From contig CAVXUA010000003.1 of assembly GCA_963764825.1 (NCBI GenBank), positions 310,001 through 374,000 of the forward strand: a stretch of DNA of 64,000 nt, read 5' to 3'. The stretch's first letter is position 1, and each line of letters begins with the position of its first letter. The DNA comes from JAZGGS01 sp963764825 (GTDB lineage Bacteria; Bacteroidota; Ignavibacteria; Ignavibacteriales; Ignavibacteriaceae). The translations under genes and the position numbers were made by a program. The notes below the pieces were generated by a model, which was not told the DNA's origin, did not search any database, and saw only the letters and a program-made list of their open reading frames with translations. Below are positions 38,186-48,851 of the stretch, one piece after another.

Positions 38186-38937
38186 TTACTTTTCAATCGG
38201 TAACAATAATTTTTTTATTTCATTATTCCCGCCAGTTTCAGTCTGCAGGTTAGGCGGTATATGCCCAACATCATTAAAAGAAATCAATTTCATCATTCCA
38301 CCAGGCACTATCCTTACAATAGTTAAACTGCAATTACTAATTGTCATCTGAAGCCATGCCATAGTATTGACTTTAAGAACCTTTGTTACAAAATAGCGAA
38401 TTACATTTCCATGGCACACAATAACATCATTTCTATCATCATCATCGGGAGAAGGAATAAAATATTTAGTGAACGCGGCTTCAAGATTAGATGCGCAATC
38501 TTCCAAATTAGATTTTGTTTCTTCTGCCATAATATCTTCGCGCCACGTTGGGGGAGTACACTCGCGAATCAAGCTATCCTTTTGTAATTCAAGATTTGGA
38601 AATTCATGATTTATTATCATAGCAGTCTGGCGTGCTCTCGTCATCGTGCTGGTGATTAAAGAATTTATCTCTACCGGCAAAGATTTTAAGCGCGAAGCTA
38701 CAAGTCTTGCTTGCGCAATACCAAGCGGAATCAATTCTTTCCCAACATCAGGATCGCTTTCATCTTCGTGATTATAATCTCCGTGGCGAATTAAGTAAAT
38801 ATTGCGTATCCCGGTTGTTCTTCTTTTTCTTGCCCTTACAATGCAGGAGTAGTAACAATTATTAAAACAACAGTTATGGGGATTAAAGATGTGAAGAGCA
38901 ATTTTGTAAGAATAGTTATTAGTAATGATTTTTTCAT
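38186..38937 (-). CDS. Secreted histidine-phosphatase-family protein (one frameshift)
   Basis: About 250 residues. In one frame the start is a clear signal peptide (MKKSLLITILTKLLF and a second hydrophobic run), with GAAAGGGAAAC just upstream of ATG at 38937. After a break near 38835 the phosphoglycerate-mutase-like domain follows: YLIRHGDYNH with the catalytic RHG, SLITSTMTRARQTA, and VCHGNVIRYF with the second catalytic His. A PGAM-type phosphatase acting outside the cytoplasm is likely; substrate unknown. Confidence 0.82.
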
Positions 38938-39161
38938 TCAAGTTTCCCTTTCGTTAGATGTGAGAAGAATGCAGAACTAGAAACTAGATGCATGTAAAAA
39001 TTAAGTTATGAAGAATTGATAGTAAAGCTTAATAGTAAAAAATCTTTTCTTTGCGGAACAGAAGCAATTTCCATTTCGTCTTAAATCGTTGTAAGGTTTT
39101 TATCCTTTTGCCGGAATACTTATTTTGAGCAAGTAAAAATTTTGTTAAAGGAGTATAAGTT

Positions 39162-39395
39162 ATGTCATACAGGGATCAGCAAAAACTGCTTGATGAACTT
39201 AAAAAACATGAGCGGGAGTTTACACAGCAGGAAAATGATGAATACAAAATGTTTGTCAAACGTCAGAAAGATGATGAAGATTTTGATTCTGTTTCGATGA
39301 GACGGCTTAAGGAACTTTATGATAAGTATTTCAAACCGGCGGATTTTTCGAAATATGATAAATTTTTCAAAAAGAGTGATGATTCCGATAAGTAA
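39162..39395 (+). CDS. Small charged helical protein, 77 aa
   Basis: A highly charged protein (YRDQQKLLDELKKHEREFTQQ, SMRRLKELYDKYFKPADF) that is probably all helical. A clear ribosome-binding site (AAAGGAG, 10 bases spacing) supports ATG at 39162. I do not recognise a family. Confidence 0.7.
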   Translation: MSYRDQQKLLDELKKHEREFTQQENDEYKMFVKRQKDDEDFDSVSMRRLKELYDKYFKPADFSKYDKFFKKSDDSDK

Positions 39396-39491
39396 TTAAT
39401 GAAGAAAAGTGACTGTATGAGCATCTTTTTAAGTTGCTAAAGAGTGGTGATGTAAGTAATTTTGTTTTTCTTTTTCAATTCAGAGGCAAGG

Positions 39492-42456
39492 ATGAATTTA
39501 AGGTTATTGCACAGAGTATTTGCAGCGGCAGTATTTGTTATTTCGCTTATTATCTATCTGCTCACTGTTCAACCATCAGTTTCTTTTTGGGACTGCGGTG
39601 AGTTTATATCAGCAAGTTTTTATATGCAGGTTCCCCACCCGCCGGGCACACCATTCTTTCTTTTGCTTGGAAATATTTTTGCCCATATACCCTTTATAGA
39701 AAATGTTGGATTTAAAGTTAACCTTATTTCAGTTTTCTCAAGTGCTTTTTCAGTCTTCTTTTTATACCTGGTTGCAGTAAAACTTATAAACATTTATAAA
39801 GGCAGCAAACCTAAAAATCTTCTGGATGCTTTAGCAACCTATGTTGCAGCTGCTATAGGTGCCTTTTCATTATGCTTTAGCGATACGTTTTGGTTCAACG
39901 GTGTTGAAGCAGAAGTTTACGCTTTCAGTACATTTTTAGTAGCAATAATTACTTACCTCATACTTCGCTGGTATGAAAGAGCTGATGAAAAAGATAACGA
40001 AAAGTATATTCTTATGATTGCATACCTGGTTGGGTTATCAACAGGTGTTCACCTTATGAGCGTGCTGGCAATTGTGCCGGTTGTAATGGTTATTTTCTTC
40101 CGCAAATATCTTGATGATGAAGCAGCTTTGAAGAAAACAGGTTATATATTTCTTGTTCATGTTGGCATTATTTTATTACTTGCAATTATTTGGTGGGCTG
40201 GCGAAACCACCTCAACCCCACCAAGCGCCGATCAGTATAAGGATTTTGATTCTAAGTTTAAATTGCTATTTATAGGAATAAGTGCAGTTATTATGGGCAT
40301 TTTCTGGAAGAAGGTATTCAATAAAAATTCATTTTATTTGCCCCTTATTATAGGTGGAGTGGCACTCTTTGCAACTTACCCGGGCGTAGTAAAATTTCTT
40401 CCTGCATTTATGACTAGCATTGCCGGCAACGATGTGGTTTTCCAGATAATACTTTTTGCTTTACTTTTTGCAGGACTAGGATACGCAGTTAATTATACAA
40501 TTAAAAAAAACAAGCCAACGCTTCACCTGGTTTTTATGTCTGCAATTTTTATTCTTCTCGGGTTTACAACTTTTGCCACGGTTATAATCAGGGCAAACCA
40601 GGATCCGCCGATGAATGAGAACGAACCGAAAACCTTTACCGAAGTTGAATCATATCTTAACCGTGAACAGTACGGAGACTTTCCAACTTTTAAAAGAAGA
40701 TTTGCTACAGAACCGCACCAAATGGGTGTGTACAGCAATTATTCAACTGATCTTGATTTTTTCTACACTTACCAGATGAATCATATGATGACCCGTTATC
40801 TTCTCTGGAATTATGCAGGAAGAGAAGGATGGGCACAGGATGAGGGAGCAAACGTAGCACCTTTTAATGATATTGGAAATATATTCGGCAGAGTGTTTGC
40901 AGTTAATTTTGATGGAAGTGTTAAACATTCCTTATTCGGAATTCCATTCCTTATAGGTCTGCTTGGAATTTATTTTCATTTCCGAAAAGATTGGAAGATG
41001 GCATCAGTGTTTATGATAATGTTTATACTGATGGGTTACCTTACAGCCTTTTACCAGAACCAGCAGCAGCCGCAGCCGCGTGAAAGAGATTATTTTTATG
41101 TCGGGGCATTTTTTGTTTACTCAATCTGGATTGCATTTGGTGTGCGCGGTTTAGTTGACCTTGCCCAGGAAAAAATTAAAAATGTAATCAGTTAAAAATG
41201 CAGCGGTAGTTGGAATATTGCTCATCTTCTTAATTCTTATTCCTGTAAGAATGCTCCAGGCAAATTATTTTACTCATGATAGATCAAACAATTGGGTTCC
41301 GTGGGATTATTCATATAACCTTTTACAAAGCTGCGAACCGAACGCGGTGCTTTTCACTAACGGTGATAACGATACTTTCCCGCTTTGGTATTTACAGGAT
41401 GTTGAAGGAGTAAGACGCGATGTTAAAATTGTGAACCTCAGCCTTCTTAACACACCATGGTATATACGGCAGCTTAAGTTTAATGATCCGTATGGTGTGG
41501 GAAAGGTTAACATACGACTAAGTGAAAACCAGATTGCACAACTAAGACCGGTTCAATGGGAACCGCGCAGTGTAAGCATTACTACGCCTGTTCCTAAGCA
41601 GGGCGATTATTCTGAAGTGTTTGATAAATATTCAATTTCCGATTCATCGGTTGTTAAAGCCGGAAATATTACCTGGATGATGAATAACACATTAACATTT
41701 GGTGAAGTAAAAGCTGTGCGTGTGCAGGATCTTATGGTTAAGGAAATAGTTGAAGCTAATAACTGGGAACGACCGATTTACTTTGCAGTTACTTGTTCCA
41801 ACGACAGCAGGATTGGGCTTGACGATTATCTTAGAATGGAAGGTATGGGATTTAAGATTGTACCCGAAAAGAGAACACAGGGTAAAGAGTTTGTTAATGC
41901 TGAAATGCTAAGAGCCCAGCTTATTGAAAACCCCGGTTACAGTAAGGAATTTCAGCCGGGCTTTAAGTTCAGGGGCTTAAATGATCCGACAATATTTTTT
42001 GATAATAACCATAAAAGAATGGTACAGAATTACCGCAATGCTTTTATGCGGCTTGCTGTTTACTATCATAACATTGGCAAGGATGATGAGGTTGTTGAAG
42101 TGCTTGATGATATGGATGAGAAACTACCTTATCATATTCTTGGAATTGATAACGGGCTTCTGTTTGAGATTGGTAACCTTTACCAGTTAGCCGGGGCGAA
42201 TGATAGGTATGTAGAAATTGCTAAAGAAGTTGAGAAGAACGCATTATTAGCACTTGAGCGGAACCCGGGCGATGTTAATTCATATTATAATCCTTACAGG
42301 TTATTGCTTGAGATATACGAAAATCTTAAAGATTATAATAAGCTTGTGGGTGTTTGGCAGCGGCTCGAAATACTTTACCCAAATGATCCGTCTGTTAAAG
42401 CAAGCATTCAAAAATACCAGCAGCTTGCAGCCGGGCAGGATAGTTTAACTAATTAA
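39492..42456 (+). CDS. DUF2723 membrane protein with TPR-like C-terminus (one frameshift)
   Basis: About 985 residues. The first ~560 hold roughly 12 membrane helices in the DUF2723 arrangement, with the marker SFWDCGEFISASFYMQVPHP and the acid residues expected of GT-C type glycosyltransferases; NQQQPQPRERDYFYVG is also family typical. The frame breaks near 41195, before KNAAVVGILLI. The C-terminal soluble part (NGDNDTFPLWYLQ, RPIYFAVT) ends in helices resembling TPRs. DUF2723 proteins are related to protein O-mannosyltransferases, so transfer of a sugar from a lipid carrier to exported proteins is inferred. Confidence 0.88.
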
Positions 42457-42482
42457 ACTCTTCATTTAAAATTAAAATTTTT

Positions 42483-42512
42483 ATAAGCGGCAATTCAGCC
42501 GCTTATTTTTTT
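42483..42512 (+). terminator. Rho-independent terminator
   Basis: ATAAGCGGC and GCCGCTTAT pair perfectly around AATTCA, followed by a T-run. It separates the DUF2723 gene from the glycosyltransferase, which starts 14 bases later. Confidence 0.85.
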
Positions 42513-42525
42513 GTATTTTTTGAAC

Positions 42526-43599
42526 ATGAAGATTTTAATAATTGCACTTTCTGGAATTGGTGATGCATTGATGTTCACCCCCGCATTAAAACTTCTTAAA
42601 AAGAAGTTGCCGGAAGCACAGATTGATGCACTCGTTATGATTAAAGGAGCTGAGGATATTTATTCATCAAATCCTAACATAAACCAGCTTTACTATTTTG
42701 ATTTTCTTAAAGAGGGAAAATTAAAATCACTTAAGTTTGTAGATGGCTTACGTAATAAGTATGATGCATCAATTAATGTTTATCCTTCCAACCGGAAAGA
42801 ATACAACACAATCAATTTTTTAATAGGAGCTAATAGCAGGTTCGGTGTTAAGTATCTTAGAAGGAACAAACAGAATTTTGGTTTTCTTAATAATTTAACT
42901 ATCCCGGAAGATGATTCGTTGCATAACGTGCAAACTAATATAAAACTCTGCGAAGCATTGGCTGGAAAGAAATTTGATGAAGAACCACCATTAGAATTTT
43001 ATTTAGCAGGTGAAGAAGAAAATTTATCAAATCAATTTTATGCCGAACATTCAATAAAAGATGATGAGCTTGTCATAGGTTTTCACCCGGGCTGCGCAAC
43101 CCATAAGAATCATATTAAAAGAAGATGGGAACCGGAAAAATTTGCAGAGCTTGGTAAAAAATTAATCACAGAAAAAAATGCGAAAATACTTTTATTCGGC
43201 GGACCTGAAGAGAAGGAATTAAAAGAAAAAATTTTCTCTCAAATAAATTCTCGTGATGTAATAATAGTTAATTCGACGAGTTTAAGAGAGAGTGCTGCAA
43301 TAATGAAACGCTGTAACCTGTTTGTTACTAACGATTCCAGCCAGATGCATATTGCTGCAGCATTGCAGTTAAAAATTGTTGCAATTATTGGACCGACTAA
43401 TAAAAATTATATTTATCCCTGGAAGACAGAGCATAAAATTGCTTCTTTAAATTTGGATTGCTCACCTTGTTTTTTCTATTCACCCAAACCTCTAATCTGC
43501 ACAAGAGATGATGTAAAATTTAAATGTATAAAAGAACTTACAGTTGAAATGGTGTATAATTCGGCAATTAGTTTTTTAAAAATAGAAACCCAAAACTAA
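42526..43599 (+). CDS. GT9-family glycosyltransferase (heptosyltransferase-like)
   Basis: A 357-residue GT-B fold enzyme: N-terminal ILIIALSGIGDALMFTPALK, then GFHPGCATHKNHIKRRW at the start of the second domain, LLFGGPEE and TNDSSQMHIAAAL, which is the usual sugar-nucleotide site pattern of GT9. These enzymes add heptose or related sugars to lipopolysaccharide core or glycans. A conserved D near the N-terminus (GDALMFTP) is the likely catalytic base. CSPCFFY near 320 is common in the family. ATG at 42526; frame intact. Confidence 0.88.
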   Translation: MKILIIALSGIGDALMFTPALKLLKKKLPEAQIDALVMIKGAEDIYSSNPNINQLYYFDFLKEGKLKSLKFVDGLRNKYDASINVYPSNRKEYNTINFLIGANSRFGVKYLRRNKQNFGFLNNLTIPEDDSLHNVQTNIKLCEALAGKKFDEEPPLEFYLAGEEENLSNQFYAEHSIKDDELVIGFHPGCATHKNHIKRRWEPEKFAELGKKLITEKNAKILLFGGPEEKELKEKIFSQINSRDVIIVNSTSLRESAAIMKRCNLFVTNDSSQMHIAAALQLKIVAIIGPTNKNYIYPWKTEHKIASLNLDCSPCFFYSPKPLICTRDDVKFKCIKELTVEMVYNSAISFLKIETQN

Positions 43600-43901
43600 T
43601 TCCGCGAAATCTTCTACCTCAATGCATTGCTTTAACACCATAGGCCGTTATTGCAATTTTTCAATTCTAAATTATACCTTCTACATTATATTCCTTTCCC
43701 ACATATAAGAAAAGCTATATTTTTTGCTTCTCCACTTTGAAAACACAACTTTTTATAAGATCATAAATTGTACGATTACGGCAATATTTAATATTTATTA
43801 CGAATGGAATATTATTTGTAAAGTCTGTAATTTGAAGACGGATTTTTCTCTAAAATCCAGCCGACAGATGGTCTTCTTATCAATTAAAAGGTGTTTAGGA
43901 T
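43600..43901. other. Non-coding gap, nothing recognised
   Basis: About 300 AT-rich bases between the GT9 gene and the acyl-CoA dehydrogenase gene. I see no convincing gene, hairpin or repeat in it; it presumably carries the promoter of the dehydrogenase. Confidence 0.35.
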
Positions 43902-45048
43902 ATGTTTGAACTTAAATTTACGGAAGAGCAAAATATGCTTCGCGATATGGCAAAGGATTTCACGAACAATGAAATAAAACCTATTGCATCAAAAATTGAT
44001 CAAGAAGCTAAAATACCTGATGAATTAATTAAAAAGATTGGCGAGCTTGGATTTCTCGGTACATCATTTCCCGAAGAATATGGAGGAATGGGTTTTGGAG
44101 AAGTTGGATATTGCTATAGCACAGGAAGAAATTGCCCGCGGATGTATGTCAACAGCTACTCTAATCGGTGCACACCAATCTATTGGAGCAAATGTAATTT
44201 ATCTTGGCGGAAACGAAGAACAGAAAAAGAAATTTTTAACTCCGTTGGCTGCCGGAGAAAAAATAGCAGCATTCTGTTTAACAGAAGCTCAAGCCGGATC
44301 GGATTCATTTCATCTTAAAACAAAAGCTAGGCTTTGGATGGCGATGAGTGGGTAATAAACGGCGAGAAGTTATGGATAACTAATGGTGCAATTGCCAGCA
44401 CACTTTCTGTTTTTGCCAGAACTGAAAAAGGAATAAGCGCTTTTGTTGTTGATGCAGATACTCCGGGTTTTTCAGTTGGTCCGGCTGAAAAGAAAATGGG
44501 TATAAAAGGAAGCACTACAAATGCATTAAGTTTTGCAGGATGTAAGAATACCAAAGGAAAATCTTATTGGTACAGATGGCAGAGGTTTTTTAATTGCAAT
44601 GCACACACTTGATGCAGGAAGGCTTGGTTTAGGTGCAGCTTGTCTTGGCGCCGCAAAAGAATTGCTTGAGTTATCCACAAAATATGCTAAAGAAAGAAAA
44701 CAATTTTCACAGAGCATCGATCACTTCCAGGCAGTTCAATTTATGCTTGCCGAAATGGCAACAATGATTTACAATATGGAATCTATAGTTTACCGCACTG
44801 CAACCGATTACGATTTGGGCAAGAAAATTTCAACCCAATCCGCAATTGTAAAACTTTATTGCTCCGATTCGCTTGATAAAATTGCAGATCGTGCAGTTCA
44901 GATTCACGGTGGAATGGGTTATTCCCAGGAATTGCCAATTGAAAGAATGTACAGAGATTCCAGGATAAACAGAATATTTGAAGGCACTAACGAAATTCAA
45001 AAAAGTATTATTGCCCACGATATAATTAAGAAAAAAGGCAGGATGTAA
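43902..45048 (+). CDS. Acyl-CoA dehydrogenase (three frameshifts)
   Basis: A ~382-residue FAD-dependent acyl-CoA dehydrogenase. Seen: N-terminal FTEEQNMLRDMAKDF, GTSFPEEYGGMG, CLTEAQAGSD (FAD contacts), the GEKLWITNGAIAS stretch, ERKQFSQSIDHFQAVQF, RAVQIHGGMGYSQE and IFEGTNEIQK, where the Glu before GTNEIQ is the usual catalytic base of short-chain members. Breaks lie near 44120, 44335 and 44540. It takes part in fatty or branched-chain acyl oxidation; chain length is not settled. Confidence 0.92.
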
Positions 45049-45109
45049 AAACAATTGCACACATCTTTAAAAAATTCTGAAATTAGTTAAAAAGGGTAGA
45101 GGAGAAAAT

Positions 45110-45322
45110 ATGAGCGACAAGCAGCTTTACTATTACCGAATTTATGATGATAAAGAAAAGTTAAACTACTTGAAAAGTTCACTACCTCATAATGAGGTAG
45201 AACAATGGCTGAAAGAATATGAAAGTACACATCAGAAATATTTCAATCCTGAGTTTATTCATTTTCTTCATGAACATGATCCTGAAGCTGAAATAATTGA
45301 AGTAAGTGATATGTCATATTAG
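45110..45322 (+). CDS. Small protein of unknown function, 70 aa
   Basis: A small soluble, acidic protein (QLYYYRIYDDKEKLNYLKS, FIHFLHEHDPEAEIIEV). Preceded by GGAGAAAAT. No family recognised. It lies between the dehydrogenase and gatE. Confidence 0.6.
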   Translation: MSDKQLYYYRIYDDKEKLNYLKSSLPHNEVEQWLKEYESTHQKYFNPEFIHFLHEHDPEAEIIEVSDMSY

Positions 45323-45492
45323 CTCAACTCAATATTTTTTCAGAATAGATATTCCCGGCTCAGCAGTATTTTCCTTTATTTTAACGGGGGAGTTTATTAA
45401 AATGTTGCCTTTGCAATCTTGGATGTATATCTTTCCCTTTAATATTAATCTAATTATATTTACTTTATTATTTTTTAATTTATTATTACGGC

Positions 45493-47426
45493 ATGCCATT
45501 GAAAGAATTTATCTTCAAACCTTTCGAAGAAATGACCGAAGAAGATTATGCTACAGTGGGCTTTAAATCCGGTCTCGAAATTCATCAACAACTTTTAACT
45601 GAAAAAAAACTTTTTTGCCGCTGCCCCGCCGGGAAGTATGGCAAAGAATATAATGCTGAAATTCTCAGGCATATGCGCCCGACTCTTTCAGAAATGGGAG
45701 TTTATGACGGCACAGCTTTAATGGAGTTTAAAACTAAAAAAAATATTATTTACAGAATTAATCGTAATACGGTTTGCACTTATGAAATGGATGATACTCC
45801 TCCCTTCTTAGCAAATGATGAAGCACTGGATATAGCCCTCGGTATTGGGATGCTTATTCGATTGCAACATAATTGATGAACTGCATATAGCAAGAAAGCA
45901 ATATTTAGATGGAAGTATTCCAACTGGATTTCAGAGAACAGCAATTTTTGGGTTGAATGGAAAAATTCCCTACAACGATCGCGAAGTAGAAATTGTTCAG
46001 ATGTCAATTGAAGAAGATTCCTGCAGGGAAGTAAGCGATATTGGGCACGAAAGAGTTTACCTTGCAGACAGGCTGGGAATGCCGTTAATAGAAACCGTAA
46101 CCGAACCGGCGATGCGTACACCGCAGGAAGTTGCAGAAGTTGCCTGGTTGTGCAGTAAACTTGTAAGAAGTACTAACCGTGTGCGCCGGGGAATGGGTGC
46201 TGCGCGAGAAGATGTTAATGTAAGTGTGGAAGGTGGAACGCGGATTGAAATAAAAGGTGTTCCAAAGATTTCCAAAATTCCCATACTTAACTTATTATGA
46301 AGCAATGAGGCAATGGAATCTTTTAAGATTAAGAGAAGAATTAAAGCAAAGAAAAATTACTCCCGATTCTTTTAAAGCCGAATCATTTGATGTTACAACT
46401 ATTTTGAAAAAACCGCACTACGTTCCACTTAAAGGAGCCGTTGAAGCCGGATTGAATATAAAATGTGTTCTTCTTAAGGGATTTGCAGGATTGCTTCACT
46501 GGCAAACTCAAACAGACACTTATTTTTCAAAGGAGATTTCCGATCGCGTTCGTGTAATTGCTTGTTTAACTACAATCCCAAACCTTATTCACTCGGATAG
46601 TAAAAGTGATACAATAACTTCATCAGAATGGCAAAGAGTTAGAAAATTTGTGGGTGCAGCGGAAAACGATACGCTGGTTATTGTTTGGGGAAATAAAGAA
46701 GACACAAAAACTGCTGCTAACGAAATAATCATTCGTGCTAAAGAAGCAACTATAGGTATTCCATCAGAAACAAGACAAGCATTAAGTGATGGCACTAATG
46801 GATTTGAAAGAATATTACCCGGGGCAGATAGAATGTATCCCGATACGGATCTTCCTCCTAAAAAAATAAGTGAAGAAAGACTAAACGAAATAAAAAAATG
46901 GCTGCCCGAAAAATTTTGGAAAAGAATTGAATGGTACAAAGAACTTAATATTCCTGAAGATACGATAAATGATCTTTCGATATCTCCATATGCTGAACTA
47001 TTTAAAAAAGCTGTTACAGAGTGGAAAGTTAATCCCACAACTGCGGCTGTGGTGCTCATTCAATATCCAAAACGGTTAAAGAAAACCGGGTATAATACTG
47101 AGCTGTTAAATGAGAATATTTTTTCGGAAATCTATAAAAGCATATTCAGAAAACAGAATTCCCCGTGATGCTATACTTTCAGCACTTCAGAATGTTATAG
47201 AGCTTGGTTTATTCACAGAGGAAATATTTTTCAAACCGATAAATGATAAAGAACTTAGATTCATAAATAGAATTAGCTAACGGTGAAGTGAAAAAAGATG
47301 AAATTGTACAATGAAAAGAAGACCGAACATATTCTTATGGGTTTGCTGATGAAAAAATTACGTGGAAGAGTAGGCGCACCTTACGTTGCTGAAAAGATTG
47401 GTTTCATAAATGGAGGGCAAAAGTAA
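45493..47426 (+). CDS. gatE: Glu-tRNA(Gln) amidotransferase subunit E, archaeal type (about five frameshifts)
   Basis: The kinase/tRNA-binding subunit of GatDE, which turns Glu-tRNA(Gln) into Gln-tRNA(Gln). Seen: SGLEIHQQLLTEKKLFCRCP, GSIPTGFQRTAIFG, VEIVQMSIEEDSCREV, RLGMPLIETVTEP, NVSVEGGTRIEIKGV, then the inserted AspRS-type (GAD) domain with LLKGFAGLL, which bacterial GatB lacks, GIPSETRQALSDGTN, the GatE marker LPGADRMYPDTDLPP, and the tail domain ending MGLLMKKLRGRVG. About 644 codons, normal for GatE. Breaks lie near 45855, 46275, 47150, 47270 and 47310. Its stop overlaps the gatD start (TAATG). Confidence 0.88.
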
Positions 47427-48815
47427 TGTCTGATAAAAATGATTTTAAAGGTTATCGTGGCGCAGCCCTTAGCAAATTAAAAAAGTTTAACGCTTCTGTT
47501 TGGAGCGATGTGGTAATAGAAACGGATAGCGGAACTTACAAAGGTTTAATCCTGCCGCGTTCTGAAACAGCAGATGAGTTTCATATCGTATTAAAACTTC
47601 CAATTGGTTATAACATTGGAGTTTCAGCTGAAAAAGTAACTGATATTAAAATCAATGGAAGAAGAGAAGCTAACTATAAAATCCCTGAACAGGATTTTCC
47701 TCATGATCCCGGTAAAACCAAGAGTAAAATTATTTGGAACCGGCGGTACAATTGCAAGCCGGCTCGATTACAGAACAGGTGCTGTTATTCCGGCATTTTC
47801 CCCTGGAGAACTTTATGGCTCAGTTCCAGAACTTGCAGATTATTGTAATCTTGAAACAGAAAAACTTTACGGTGAGTTCAGTGAAAATATAGGTCCCTCG
47901 CATTGGAAAGGAGCTGCGGAGGCAATCGGGAAAGAAATTGAGAAAGGTGTGCAGGGAATTGTTGTAGGGCATGGAACAGATATTATGCATCACACAGCTG
48001 CTGCACTTTCATTTATGATTCAGAACTCACCTGTTCCGATTGTTATGGTTGGCTCTCAAAGATCAAGTGATCGTCCGTCATCAGATGCAGCGCTAAACCT
48101 CATCCACTCTGTAAAAACAGCAGCAGAAAGTGATATTGCAGAAGTGATGGTTTGTATGTTCGGCCCCACATCCGATCTTTACGGTTTGCTTCACAGGGGA
48201 ACCCGTGTAAGAAAAATGCATTCAAGTTATAGATCAACTTTTAGAACAATTGGAGATATACCTATTGCAACAGTTAGCCGTGAAAAAATAACACCAATTC
48301 GGGAAGACTATAAAAGAAGAAGAGATGATAAAAATGTAATCATCAACCCTGCTTTTGAAGAGAAGGTTACTATTGTTTATTACTATCCAAATATGCAGCC
48401 GGATATTATAGATTCGCTTATTGAAAACGGCTATAAGGGAATTGTAATTGCCGGAACAGGTTTAGGTCATGTAAATAAACCAATGTACCCGGCTCTTAAA
48501 CGTGCACGGGAAGCTGGTGTTGCGGTTTATATGACAGTGCAGACCTTGTGGGGATATGTGCAGATGTATGTTTATGAAACTGGTAGGGAGATGATGGATC
48601 TTGGTGTGATACCAGCAGCAAATATGCTTCCGGAAGTTGCTTATGTAAAACTTGGCTGGGCTCTTGGGCAAACTGATGACCTGGAAAAAGTAAAAGAGAT
48701 TATGCTAACCCCGATTGCCGGGGAAATTACTGAACGCGAACCCAGCAACGGTTACCTTATTTACCAGGGCGGTTTACCTGAAGTTGAAGAGATGATTAAG
48801 AAAAACTGGAAGTGA
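47426..48815 (+). CDS. gatD: Glu-tRNA(Gln) amidotransferase subunit D, archaeal type (one frameshift)
   Basis: The L-asparaginase-like subunit that makes ammonia for GatE. The N-terminal ~90 residues are the small beta-barrel typical of GatD (VVIETDSGTYKGLILPRSE, LKLPIGYNIGVSAEKV), absent from plain asparaginases. The catalytic part has LFGTGGTIASR (first Thr), GIVVGHGTDIMHHTA (second Thr and Asp), GSQRSSDRPSSDAALNLI and the GatD-specific LHRGTRVRKMHSSYRSTF. The frame breaks near 47715 between the two parts. ~462 residues, close to archaeal GatD. ATG overlaps the gatE stop, so the two are translationally coupled. Confidence 0.9.
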
Positions 48816-48851
48816 TGGAATGCCATACCTTATCAACTTGCAGCTTAAAAT

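Noticed and set aside
45493..47426. Annotation as bacterial GatB
   Set aside because: The GAD-type insert, the LPGADRMYPDTD marker and the adjacent GatD fit GatE rather than GatB.
47426..48815. Annotation as plain L-asparaginase
   Set aside because: The N-terminal beta-barrel and RGTRVRKMHSS signature are specific to GatD, and gatE overlaps it.
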